A stretch of 64,000 bases of DNA from Metopolophium dirhodum (Eukaryota > Arthropoda > Insecta > Hemiptera > Aphididae), in NCBI RefSeq assembly GCF_019925205.1, contig NC_083568.1:10166393-10230392 (forward strand), given 5' to 3'. Below are positions 38,861 to 50,683 of the stretch, piece by piece. Both the position numbers and the translations under genes were made by a program. The notes beneath the pieces are model-generated. The model searched no databases, was not told where the DNA came from, and worked only from the letters and a program-made list of their open reading frames with translations. Positions within the stretch are counted from its first letter, which is position 1. Every line of letters starts with the position of its first letter.

Positions 38861-40320
38861 TGCTTTTAACAAGACATTCAATTACATTTTTCACCGTCGC
38901 ACGACCGTCTGTACTATCTAAAAATACAATGAGGTTTAGGTGAATTTTTTTTAAATACATACAATATACAATATTCAAAGACACAATATGGCAATATTTC
39001 GGCTCATGAATGTTTGTTGGTCCAGACCTAGTTTTTACCATTTTTCCAATTTGGGTGGGACAAGTATGGGCATAACAAATTATGTTCATACTTGTCTCAC
39101 CCAAATTGAATGACCTAATCATTTCAAATATACAACAGTACAGTGCCATAGCCTGAATTTCTAATCTCCCCAAATATTATGTGGTCATTCCAACCATATT
39201 GCCACTTCGTCTTTGTCTGCTGCACGGGTGGCAAAGTTGGGTGAAATATTTGTATCCAGGTTTGACCCTCAAGTAAATGCTTCCCAGATCAAAGATGAAC
39301 AGTTTAGCGATATTGATGTCACTGTTACTAAAGTAGTTACAAAACATCTATATTTTGCCACATTACATACACGTGTCAATGATTCTAAGTTAACAGAAAT
39401 ACTTCAACTTTCTTTTTGGTCTAAAGAGATTATGATCAAACGCTTCTAGGGACGTATACTTCCTGAGAAGATAGCTGTCCTACTGGTTTCAAAAAACTAG
39501 TTGAGACTAGAAATAACAAAGTTGATGTCCACATTCCTGTAAATACAGTCTCGTCTAATATTAATGTTTCTTGTAATACTAATGTTAAGTTTAATTTGAA
39601 TTGTCCAATTTATTCGTTTTTTTAGTGTAACATAATATTATTACAAAAATTAAAACCCATCCCACGGTGCGGATAACGTTGGGATGAAATCCACCACTCA
39701 ACATAGTTACTGTTCCACAAAACGTGCCCCGGTTGGCCAGAGTGACTCATGTCAATAATAGAATAAAAAGCAGATAAATCCACTAACATAAACAAATACA
39801 TCGTAGATCTATTATGATCATCGATGATTGATAAAGTATACAAATCCCTACGATTATAATAACTGGCTGATTATTATAACCAGTTAACATTATAAGAAGC
39901 GTCTACTGTATTTTGTTTATCTTATAATGTTATAAACAACAAAAGAGTTATCTAATATAAATAAGTAATCAAAATTAAATACAAACTTTATAAATAAAAA
40001 AAAAATGTACTCCCCTAATGATTGTCACAATATAAATACAATGCATAGAAAGTACATCGTAGATATTATAATATTATTATAATCATACATGATTTATATT
40101 GTACACGGTTATAATATTGTTTTATCTTAAAAACGTCATTACCTTATGTCCTTATACTATAAGTCTATAACCAATTAGAGTAATTTAAATGATAAATATA
40201 CAACATGTTAACAAAGTTATAGTTACCTGGATTGGCTGGACTTTGTGATTTATGGATCAATGTCATACCGATACATAGCACTGTAAGTAAGACATAAGAC
40301 TTAAATAGCGTTGAAGCCAT
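38861..40320 (-). CDS. Putative secreted protein with penicillin-acylase-like C-terminal segment (3 candidate exons)
   Basis: Three minus-strand exons join in phase 1. Exon 1 (40320-40227) starts ATG and encodes a signal peptide, MASTLFKSYVLLTVLC..., ending G|GTAACT. Exon 2 (39866-39645) follows an AATCAG acceptor and reads SYYNRRDLYTL, MLVDLSAF, SGQPGHVL, NYVEWW and RYPHRGMGF before T|GTAATA. This order resembles the end of N-terminal-nucleophile penicillin acylases (vDLsD..., GQSGnp.S..Y.dq..W). Exon 3 (38917-38861) reads STDGRATVKNVIECLVKS and ends A|GTGAGT. The catalytic Ntn core, hundreds of residues, is absent between signal peptide and tail. The 3' end was not found. It may be a decayed gene, a misjoined model or a short secreted paralogue. 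Splice sites are read by eye. Confidence 0.4.
39205..39625 (+). pseudogene. Retroelement ORF1-like (gag-like) C-terminal fragment
   Basis: The frame from about 39205 reads ARVAKLGEIFVSRFDPQVNA, then SDIDVTVTKVVTKHLYFATL and FWSKEIMIKRF before TAG at 39447-39449. A second TAG lies downstream. A shifted frame then continues as KLVETRNNKVDVHIP to TAG at 39623-39625. VSRF-x-P, DIDVTV-x-K and a FW...IMIKRF block recur in C-terminal domains of insect non-LTR ORF1-like proteins; I am not certain of the clade. It lies in the putative intron between exons 2 and 3 of the minus-strand gene and is oriented opposite to it. Broken by at least one stop and one frameshift. Confidence 0.45.
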
Positions 40321-40329
40321 ATTTTTCAG

Positions 40330-41060
40330 AAAACAGTGACGGTTATTTCACAGTACAACTTCTTAGGAGTTTTAGCGATGAACAATAATTAAAACATGAA
40401 AGAGCCATAGATTTTTGTAAGCTTTTATGTTTGTTCAGTGGTTGCTGTACATGTTTTTAAGCAGGTTCTGGTTGTGACAAAATGCACATGCCATTAATTT
40501 TGTGTTCGATTACAATATAGGGTGTTAACAAAGGAAGTTGACTTAATATTTTGTCCGTGAATGAATTTTCACGCACTAGAGTCTAAACCTTTTGGACTTA
40601 TAAGTTATGGTTCAATAAATCAATCTGCAAGTTATTTTTACTTGTAAAACGGATCAACGAAGTATTGGGCAGTATCTATTAACATACTTTTAGCGACTTA
40701 TTTGACGCGCTAAACTTAATGTGAACTCATGTTTATTGGAACATAATCTATAGCCCTATACATTGTAGTTAGTGTCAATAAAATATATTATATTTGGTTT
40801 AGTACAGAAAAGATGTAATCACCAATCGGTGGAAATCGTCCAAAAAACAATAAGTTGTATTTTATTTATTTAACTTTTAAACGTATAATAGAATATTTTA
40901 GAACAAACTCATTAGGTAATAAAAAAGGTGGAAAATTATGTTTTATCACCTATACATTTTTAAATAAAAATAATTTGCAAATTTTCGTGAGTTTGGTAAA
41001 AATTTTAACTGAAAATGCTTATAAAAATAATCGTGCTTATTGATATTATCTTTAATATTT
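40330..41060. other. AT-rich DNA upstream of the signal-peptide exon
   Basis: This would hold the promoter and 5' leader of the minus-strand gene ending its first exon at 40320. No TATA box and initiator pair could be singled out in such AT-rich DNA. Confidence 0.4.
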
Positions 41061-41830
41061 TCAAATGGCTAGAATATAACAACTTACAAGGAACCATATA
41101 GATACATACTACATTTTTAAGCTTTTTGATCGATAAAAAAAATTTCTATCGACATTTATAGAAAAAAATACTTAATAAAGTTTGAATATTTTAAGTGTCT
41201 ACAGTAGGCATGTCAAACACGCGGCATCCGTCTCATTTTCTTTGGCCCGTGGATAGAAATATTAATGAACAATTAATTGAAAAAAAAATCATTTCCTTTC
41301 GTGTCACAACTATGTTAATGAGAGACTGAGAGGTATTCATTATGTTACTTTTCTGTATATCTTCTGATAAACTGTAATTGAATACCTATAAGTATTGAAT
41401 AACATTTTTTTATCGATAACTTTTTATGCGTGGCCTACATAGTAAGCTATTCAACATATTTGGCCCAGTTAATACTTTGATTCGGCCATGCTTGGTCTAC
41501 AGTTAAATTTTCAATCCTTATAAGTATGAATATTAAAAACTTTTTGAATTGTTAACTACAAAACTGTTTGATAGTTTTTAAAATATAATATAATATTTAA
41601 ATTCGTCAACATCAATATCAATTTATTATAAAAATCTATTGTGATTATGTATTTCATTTTTTTTTAATTAACTAGATCCAATTTACAATCAGAACCTATT
41701 CATTTTTTCAACTATAATTCGCTTACACAGATATAAAAAAACACATTATTGTAAATTCAATATTATACATTATACATTCATGATTCATCGCTTCGCTCAG
41801 AGTCAAAATTTATATTGAATTACAAATTTA
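41060..41830. repeat. Dispersed repeat with ATCGCTTCGCTCAGA terminus, split by a MITE
   Basis: The right end TTCATCGCTTCGCTCAGAGTC matches ATCATCGCTTCGTTCAGAATC at about 60246. Flanking AT-rich blocks are similar. A hAT-like MITE is inserted at 41205-41494. Unknown class, non-coding. Confidence 0.5.
41205..41494. mobile_element. Short hAT-like MITE with 8-bp TSD, nested in a repeat
   Basis: GTCTACAG flanks it at 41197-41204 and 41495-41502. Ends are TAGGCATGTC and CAAGCATGGC (reverse complement), an imperfect but hAT-like terminal pair. Length 290 bp, with TTTGGCCCGTGG and TTTGGCCCAG motifs near the ends. No ORF. Confidence 0.75.
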
Positions 41831-42149
41831 CAACTCCCTAATACATTTCCACTAACCATAACAAAAAATTATTGCATTCACGAAAGTCACTTTTACAATA
41901 TTCCTGTAGTTATTCTAACAACTTTCAAACATTAAATTTCTCGTACAATATTAATAAATGGTTCAATATTTTCAAAATGTACCTATTGAATAAAAGGAAT
42001 CTGTTAACAAAATTAATAACTACTAGTCTTCGTTAATATGAATAGCTTTGAATTGCAGATCATAATAATATTATAAGAAATCTATAGACATAATAGTTGT
42101 TATAACCACAAACCACGGGACGGTTGAATAATACGGTTCTCCATATGGT

Positions 42150-42660
42150 ATAAACTGGACATGGCTGTTTAAGCCCAAAATCGTAAGTACCATTCTCTTT
42201 TCAGCCAATTCACTTTTTGACCAAACCAAAAAGTTTGATAGGTATCTATTTTCTGTTTTAAACAACGAAAATAATTAAAAATATAAGTTGTATAAAATGT
42301 ATTTAGGTAATAATGAATATATAAATTAATAATAATAATATACGTACCTATTTTTTGTCAATAATCATTGGATCAATATCTTCTACAGTTATTATAAGTA
42401 AGTCGTATTGGTATCTACTTTATTTTATACATAATATTACAAAAAATTATTAAAAATATAAATTATATAAAATGTTTCTATTTACGTTTTGTTATTATAA
42501 ACTGTCATTATAAATATTATATTATAGGTTTTAATAATTTCTTAATTTATAAAATAAAGTAAATATTAAACTTTTTGCCTTTTGGTTAGGCCGAAAAGGG
42601 AAGAGTATGTTTTTGGTCGAAATGGATATAACCCTATAAGCTAATGATGCTTTAATAATT
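42150..42660. repeat. Palindromic element, arms about 100 bp
   Basis: Left arm (42150-42260): GCCCAAAATCGTAAGTACCA, TCTTTTCAGCC, GACCAAACCAAAAAGTTTGA. Right arm (42560-42660): TTAAACTTTTTGCC, TTTTGGTTAGGCCGAAAAG, GAGTATG, TTTTTGGTCGAAATGG. They match as diverged reverse complements. The interior has a direct repeat of TAAAAATATAA-TT-TATAAAATGT at about 42275 and 42450. Non-coding MITE candidate. Confidence 0.6.
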
Positions 42661-42669
42661 TTTTTTTAA

Positions 42670-43440
42670 ATACCTACAGACAATATTTAGTTATGAGATC
42701 TCTATAATCTGCTATCAGATTGTAAGCAAGTTTTAAATTTTAAATCAATGATCATTACTTTGTATCAAAGGATATTTTGCATATTAATTATCTATTTTAT
42801 ATCTCTTATTAACAATAGAATTAACCATACTTTCATTGGTCAAGAAACCGGTATGATGCCTTACCATTAACAGTTTTGGTTTTATATTGTTTTACGTACT
42901 TTTATATTTTACGTACCTAATCGTATTTATAAAAATCAATGTACTTAGAATTAAGTTTGTGACCCAAAAAAACAAAAAGGCACATGTGCATTATTTTTTA
43001 CATATATGAAGTGTTAACATAATACATATTTTTATTTCACACCTGTTGTTTAAAACGAATAAATAATTGTATGCATGTACCTATCAATAATGGCGCAACT
43101 ACAACTGATGGTGCCCTACAATATATTATTTTTATCAAAGAACATTATGTACACTTATTTTATAGATTGAAATATTTTATATTTTATACTTATATATTAA
43201 AATACTTCAACTATTTGCATAATATGTAATTACATATATAGGTAAGAGCCAAGAGGTGACATTAACAAAGTAGTTTATAAATAATTTATATAATTTAAAA
43301 AAACATTAATACTGTTTGTCTGTCTGTCTATAATAACATTTATAAAAATAATGTTTAGTTTATTCAACTGTACTTCAGGGGCGAATGTTGACTGGGTGAG
43401 TACCCTAGCTCCTCCCAAAAACATAAAGTACATTAAAACT
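42670..43440. other. AT-rich DNA, no gene recognised
   Basis: Includes a short TGTCTGTCTGTCT run near 43317 and a transposon-end-like patch near 43377-43420 (CAGGGGCGAATG...). Confidence 0.5.
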
Positions 43441-43442
43441 GT

Positions 43443-43737
43443 TCTATCTACATATATAAAAATAAATGTTTGTCTGTCTGTCTGCGTGTCCTTTATGCAT
43501 TCCTAAACGGCTGGACCGATGTTGAAGAAATTCGGTAGAGAGATAGATTAGACCTTCGGGCAGAAAATAAGCTAATTTAAAAAGGGAGAGGACCAACCCC
43601 GGGAGGTGTCGAGATTTCCTGGAAGTTTTTGTTTATAAATGGTTGCCATGGGTTTTAAAGCTATTACTATTATTTTAAACATATTATTCATATTATAGAG
43701 TTAGCAACGAAGTGCACGGGAATACGGGATCAACTAG
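43443..43737 (+). mobile_element. Helentron-associated short element (HINE-like)
   Basis: Starts TCTATCTACATATATAAAAA with a (TGTC)n run soon after, then a CTAAACGGCTGGACCGATGT block. It ends GCACGGGAATACGGGATCA followed by ACTAG and T. This layout (TC start, ATATATAAAA, TGTC/TTTG repeats, 'CGGCTGGACCGAT', CTAG|T end) is shared by widespread arthropod Helentron/Helitron-like non-autonomous elements. Both flanking bases are T, matching the T-T insertion preference of Helentrons. No inverted repeats and no duplication, as expected for rolling-circle insertion. Non-coding. Confidence 0.75.
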
Positions 43738-44495
43738 TTTACATATGAAAATACAATACTGTGGGATAAATAAGTATAAATCTCTCTCAAATCAATTTAA
43801 TTAGATAATAACGCGTTCTGCCAGGACATTGTATGTATTTGTATCTAAATATAAGTGCAAACGACTTAAAGGTACCTACAACCAACACTATATTTCCATA
43901 TAGGTAAAAGGTGTATCTATATAATGCTTGTACAGTATACACCGTATATTGACACAAATTAACTGTAAGCTCGAGTATAATAATATAATACATACAATAT
44001 TGTAGTAATATTATTATTGGTGCCTATAATAGGCTGTATTATGTAATATTATATACATACTATATAATAGTATATACGATGGATTTAAATACCCAGCGCG
44101 GTAGACTATATCTATATAATCGGCTATCGAGGTTTACAAGGTACCTATAGGTACTTATCTATACTTACCTCTTATATATAATATTTGACGATGATGGTTG
44201 GGTAAAAGACGTGGGTTGTCCTACATACCATTAAAAGATCGGTACACCTTACATATGTGTGACGATGTATACATACCTATTATATATGTGAAAGTCCGAA
44301 TCACATATAAAACGTTATTATGTATAAGCACGTGTAACATATTATTTTAATGCGGTATACGGGAAAAATAAGCTCGATCACAATAAAGAACGATTTGTAC
44401 ACGACTCGTATATGTACGAAAATGTTGTTCAAAACATATTGAGATACTTTATATTATTATATACGTTTATACCTATATATAGACGTACACGTGTC

Positions 44496-44530
<35 letters not shown>

Positions 44531-45490
44531 GGATTGTTACACTATACGTATATGTATATATACATAATATATTACCATTTACCAGCCTGTAGGTACATTT
44601 TACGTATATTGTATAATATTATATAGATACTAATTTCCAAATTAGGAGTAGTTATAGTTTATACACTCTCCTCTAGCTGCAATTGTGTTGGGATTAAATG
44701 ACAAGTTATTATTATTATTGTTATTATTGTGATCGTTTTTATTTTATCATAAAATATAATATAGTTAACTAGACATATGGTATGTATCTATAGGTATACA
44801 CGTAAATAGTCGTTATGTGTACGTTTACAGCTGCGGTCTATTAAGTACAATACATAATATAAATACCTGTATCTATATAGGTAGGTAATAGACATAATAA
44901 TATGTAATATATCATTCGTCATTTTGATCATATACATTATACAAAATAGCTAACGTTTATTGTTTTTTTATATATAACGCTATTATAGATATGTTATAAC
45001 TTATAGATAGTAGATACCTATTCATGTGGACCTGTATGTTGTATGCGGCTTATTAAAACGCCCATAAACTTATTTTTCAAAACCACAGTACATTATATAC
45101 ATATGAGGTACCTACGTATCGTATACATACTGCATATTTTTTTTAAACACTATCATCGTACCTACTATATCAATAAATGTTTTTTTTTCGGAAAAAATGA
45201 ATACTTCTATATCAACAGGTGTTATGTATACCATTTAACAATTTAACTAAACTGTATATTAAATAATATATTATCTTACGTAAATATGAGTGGTATATTG
45301 GTACTGTGACAAAAAACTTAACTTTTTTTTTAATTGTCCAACACGAATATCGAAAATTATGTTAAACTACGTTTTAAATCTAAAACTTAGAGCCTACTAA
45401 CACTTACGTCTGATTCACATACCACAGAATAACCAGAAGGAGCACCTTTTGAGTTTAAGATGGGTTCTTATGGGGCACAGATTTGCAACA
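43738..45490. other. AT-rich DNA, no gene recognised
   Basis: Includes an (AT)n tract at about 44503-44527. No exon or classifiable element. Confidence 0.55.
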
Positions 45491-45492
45491 CC

Positions 45493-45717
45493 TGTTGGAA
45501 TATCAGTGTTGCCGATAGAAAGATAATTTTCATTATTCTTTGTTTCTTGCGAGACTGTTATTCCGAACAGAGGCAATTAGCTTTATCCTAACAAACTTGT
45601 AAGTTGCAAAGTAAAGTTGCAACTTGCAAATGCATGTAAGCATTAGCAAATCAGCCTGACCAGACACAAAGAATTTTACATTTTTGTTATATTCATGGAT
45701 CCACTGATATTCCAACA
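45493..45717. repeat. Unit bounded by a perfect 16-bp inverted repeat
   Basis: TGTTGGAATATCAGTG at 45493-45508 and CACTGATATTCCAACA at 45702-45717 are exact reverse complements about 190 bp apart. The interior includes the direct and inverted words TTGCAAAGTAAAGTTGCAAC. Candidate small MITE; no duplication identified. Confidence 0.6.
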
Positions 45718-47752
45718 AATTAAACAGATAAATTAATAATTATAATAATAGGTATATCAATATATAATACGGTATCATGGTGCAGATATCGTGTCGATGA
45801 GCCTATACTCGGGTCGATTCGAAAACGAATAACGCACAAGACGACAACGTATGGCGGTGGCAAAGCTCTCGTTTGGTGCACGCCCTCGGAAATGAAAGAA
45901 GAAACACGGTGTGCGGTGGAGGGTGTATACCTTAGAGGCACGCGGTAACATTTCATTTACTAACAACGTCATTATATACACCTCCGCCCGACACACACCA
46001 ACCACTACCACTGACGTGGAAAAGGTACGTTTTTGTGCGTACATTTATGTACATATAGCCATTTTTAGCTTCCCTCCCTCCCCCTCCCCTCACATCACTC
46101 CTCGTCCACGTCCACATCCGCCACCGCCACCACTACCACCACCGGATATATCGCCCGCCGAATATAATCATAGTAATAATAATAACAATAACTGGGAACG
46201 CGTCGAAACATAATGGCGTAATCACGCCCGTATATATATGTATCATCATGTATACATATATATGTTATATATTACATTATATACACACGAGACGAGACGA
46301 CCGTTGGCCGCGGCGGGAAGGACGAAGACGACAAAGAGGGTAGTTGCGAGAGGAAGTTAGAGCGGGGGGGGGGGGAGTAAACGCGTTATCAGAAAATGAG
46401 CCTTTCCACCGTCTCCACCCCCGCCGACGCCGAGTGCACAACGGCGGCGGGGAGACAGTTCGGGAAATTGGAATAAGAAAAGTCGGGCGTAAATGAAAGA
46501 TAGTCGTGTACACGCTCGGCCCTCCCCACCTCCGGCCAACCGCCCGAGGGTTCTTTCGTAACATTATACTACGTGGAAAATATCCGTTCTACCGAAAACA
46601 CTAATTTCCCTTTTCAAAAATTGCCTCGACCCAATCCTTGTTTATCGTCGTCCCGCCGCCGCCCGCAGCAGCACTCTTCTGCAGTAGCAAATACGTATTA
46701 TATAATACCCCTATTTTATATTTATGACGACACTACGACGGCGGCGGGGGCGGGGGGAACCGTGGTTATTATTATATTTCGCCACCGTCACGTCATTATG
46801 TTAATAGCGGGTCCACCTCCCCTCGCACAAACCGCTCCCTCTCGGCCACCGGATGACCTATAAAGTGTACATATCGCGCGCGTATTATTATTATTATTTA
46901 TTCATATATATTTGTTTACGACAAAGCACAACTTTAATACGACGACGCTAATCCGATAAACTGAACGTAATGTGTGTGCTCGTGAATACGTTATAATGTA
47001 TATGTATTATAATAATATATACTACCTATATTATACTTTATGGTTTATGAGACTCGTAGAAACGGTTTTACGGTTATCATAATAATAATAATAATAATAT
47101 TGTACAAACGAAAACGGATGTACGGAGAAACACGCGGAAAAAATGGCGTACCTACCTACATTGAACCTTTATAATATTTATTATACATAATATTATTACC
47201 GTAGCAGCAGACTCGTTTTAATATTATATCGTTAGATGTCCTGTCCACGTCGTCCTGCACGAGGAAAACGCACACTGCATGCGCCATCTGCTGGACCGAA
47301 AAAGAATAATATGCTTTTACGTCTCGTCCGAGGATAAGATACATATTATTATTAATATTATAATAATTACTATTTTTCTCTACACCGTGATACGAGGTAT
47401 GGCATTGGTAAAGCGTGGGGAGGGGGCATATAAAGGTTCACTGTGTGATCTATCGAGAAAACGGTAAATAACTAGTTAAATAAAAATTATAAATAAATAT
47501 GTAATATTATGTAATAAAAATGTAATTCAATGAAAAAATTACAATATACCTATTTAATACATTACCTATAGTTTTTTGTGTCTAAAAAACAAATAATACA
47601 ATTAGTATTGGTCAAAAAATATAAATTATGTTTAAAATATGATAATTGTTACAATATTTTAAATCTTCAAAAAAATGTATAAATAAATTATTCCGACTGT
47701 TTATTGAGCGGTACCAACATTCAATTAAATGGCGTGGTAATAGATTTCCATT

Positions 47753-47801
47753 AGTCTCGACTAGAGAGCTTATAATGTATATAGGCTCTCTAGTCCCGAC
47801 T
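47753..47801. other. Long stable hairpin, possible structured RNA
   Basis: AGTC-TC-GACTAGAGAGC (47753-47769), a 15-nt loop, then GCTCTCTAGTC-CC-GACT (47785-47801). An 11-bp perfect stem is followed by a 2x2 internal loop and 4 more pairs. It is not in a recognisable transposon. Could be a small-RNA hairpin or a recent inverted duplication. Confidence 0.5.
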
Positions 47802-48018
47802 ATCCATCAACGTGACGAGAAGGCGATCGTTAGGTACCTACAAATATTTTGCTTGATGTTGAAATGTCGGTGACGCACGTAAGTATTATTATTAATTCAG
47901 ACACGTAACACGCTCAATGTTTATAACTTATAAGACTTTTGTAGGTATAAATAAAAATATTACAGTTAATACTTATATATATTAACTTGAAAGTATTATA
48001 TACTTTGTACCGACCGAA

Positions 48019-48044
48019 GTGGATTTATAAATTTATAAATCCAC
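48019..48044. repeat. Perfect 26-bp palindrome
   Basis: GTGGATTTATAAA followed directly by its exact reverse complement, with no spacer. Imperfect symmetry extends outward (ACCGAAG on the left, CTTGGT on the right). Confidence 0.85.
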
Positions 48045-50625
48045 CTTGGTACCGACGCACCGACGTCCTCCTCAATTTTTATAATTTTGGTTTTTTTTTT
48101 GGTTTTGTTAACGAAGATATCGCAGATATCTATATTATAACACAGATATCAGCGGAAAATACATAGTTTTATGTTGTTACCTCCATGGCTCCATATAATA
48201 TCATATTATTAAATATATAATAATATATTATTAAATCAGCTGCGTATTTTGCATAATTCTTCACATACTATATTATAGTCGCACTGAAAAATCGTGTTTA
48301 CACATATTGTTCAGATTGAAATCTTGGAGAAACAACATAGGCCAGCATCGGCCGTAGGTAGGTATATTATTAACAACATATTATTATTATAACACATAAA
48401 ATATAATATAATATCGTACCGCTTATTTATATTTGACAATATGTATTATGTATGGAGTTCTCATAAATCTCGGATACACACTATAATATTGTATGTTATA
48501 TAATAAATTATAATATGATGAAACCGTCACACCGTTGACTTGAATTCTATAACTAGAATTTATAACTATACATAATTTCAATACCGTCAGTCGTCACGCA
48601 TCATGGCGGTGGCAAAAATATTTTCTACTCGAATATAATAGTATAACATAACGTACACGGCGAGAGATTTTTATATATTTATGTGTGTAGAATATAATGT
48701 AAGCCATTGTTGTTCTTGTAGTGGAATATACCTACCCACTTTTTTATTCAGCGCACTTGAGAAAAAAACATGCGACCGACTCCGAATCGTGCGCGTTTCC
48801 GCAATCACGAAATTCTAATTTCAAAACCGTGCAAACTTTAACAATAACGCATTATATATATATTATCATACGCGTGTACTATGTATCATAGGGTGTAGGT
48901 ACCTTGTATAATATGTATGGTATACGGCGAAACGATAAAAAACGCGTGAGAAGAAGTATGTATTATTTTTTAAATACAAAACAAATGCATATACGTTGGG
49001 TAAGTATATACCTAGCTACTAAGCAGGCACACGTACCTACATATGTACCTACAAAGTAAAAGCAATTCGAATACCGGGTTTATGTGTATACAATTATATA
49101 CCTACTTATAATTGTTAATAACACTTCTATATATATTTCCAAACGAGTAATAGTAACAGACGCCAATTTCGTATACATACATTTAAGAAACCGTTTAAGG
49201 ACGGTTTGACCGGCAATAATGTGTGCGTATAACAATTAATGGTCGTCTACTCGTCTACACTCATCTGTCTGCAGAGTGCACACTATGATATCTGGTCATG
49301 ATGTTATAGGTATTATTATGCCTATATATTACTATGTTCGTATAAAGTAGTCTTTGTCTTAAACATATTAACCGTTCGAGCTGAATTTGCATGGACGACT
49401 ATTGTAATAGGTAATACTGTAATAGTATACAATATATTGTAGCTTCATATAAACCATACAGGTAACGCGCCAAAGATATTTATAGTTATTTCTAAATTGA
49501 CATTCCGAAAGTGCTGTTGAATTTCAATAAACCAAAATACTTGATAATATATAATGTAGATTCATTTTATGTACATAATATATGTCGACTTTTAAAAACT
49601 CTACATTTGCCATTTTTATATCATAATTTAATCAATAAATTGGTATCTAATGCTAAATTCACGGCCTTACCTGTATAATGTATATTTGATGATGACAAAA
49701 ATAAAATTATACTCAACAATTACATGATCAAAACAGATCAGCAAACAATATACCCGATCCACTATTTTATTATTTAACTAATTATTATAGTAATTATAGT
49801 AGGTAATACATTATAATATTTCGTATATATTTCTGATTCTGAACCACAATGAATAAACACACACAAAATTATCATTTCTTCCTCAATCCGTTTAAAATCT
49901 AGCAGACTGCAGCTTTTAAAATACGTCTCATTAAAAATGTATTTAACTACCTATAGTGGCACAATTATTACTAAGCTCTTTTTATGACCAAAATAGACTT
50001 TTTATATTATCTTATTACCTAGTAAATCGGATGCGGGTAATATCACGGTCATATTCTATCGTTAATATAAATCTCATATAGGTACACCTAACCTACCCAT
50101 GGCGATTAATATTTTAAATTATTCGAAACTTACGGTTTTGTAAGGAATAAGTGCATTTTAATCGCCAATAGGTGTACTATTTAATAAGCGTATATAATAT
50201 AACGTAGGTGTATATTATTAGTTATCATCCCGTCGTTTCAAACATATATATGAAATCGAACGAGCTAATTATTATTAGTAGGCAGCGGCCACCGTGTGAA
50301 ATAAACGCATTATACCATTTATACCTAAGTATACTACCGGTGACCAAACGATATAATAGGTATGTATAATAAACTATATAATATGTTTACAGTCACATGA
50401 TTATAATAATATATATTATAGCATTACATATTAATAGTTCATTTACGTGTCGTCGTCGATAAATAAAAATCGTCGTCGATTAGCGGATATAATATAACAT
50501 GATAATAAAATCACGGCATGAACACTGTTGGCGATTGGCGAATGATGTTCACAAAATAATAATAATATATTATGTTTCATACCGTATATTATTGGTTTCG
50601 AATTCGAGGCGGATTCTGTTCATAC

Positions 50626-50626
<1 letters not shown>

Positions 50627-50680
<54 letters not shown>
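50627..50680. repeat. (AAT)18 microsatellite
   Basis: Uninterrupted AAT tract ending CAATAATAT. It yields a false poly-asparagine frame. Confidence 0.95.

Positions 50681-50683
<3 letters not shown>

Noticed and set aside
46277..46564. Arginine/proline-rich minus-strand frames
   Set aside because: Overlapping frames in a CpG-rich patch on both strands; no conserved motif.
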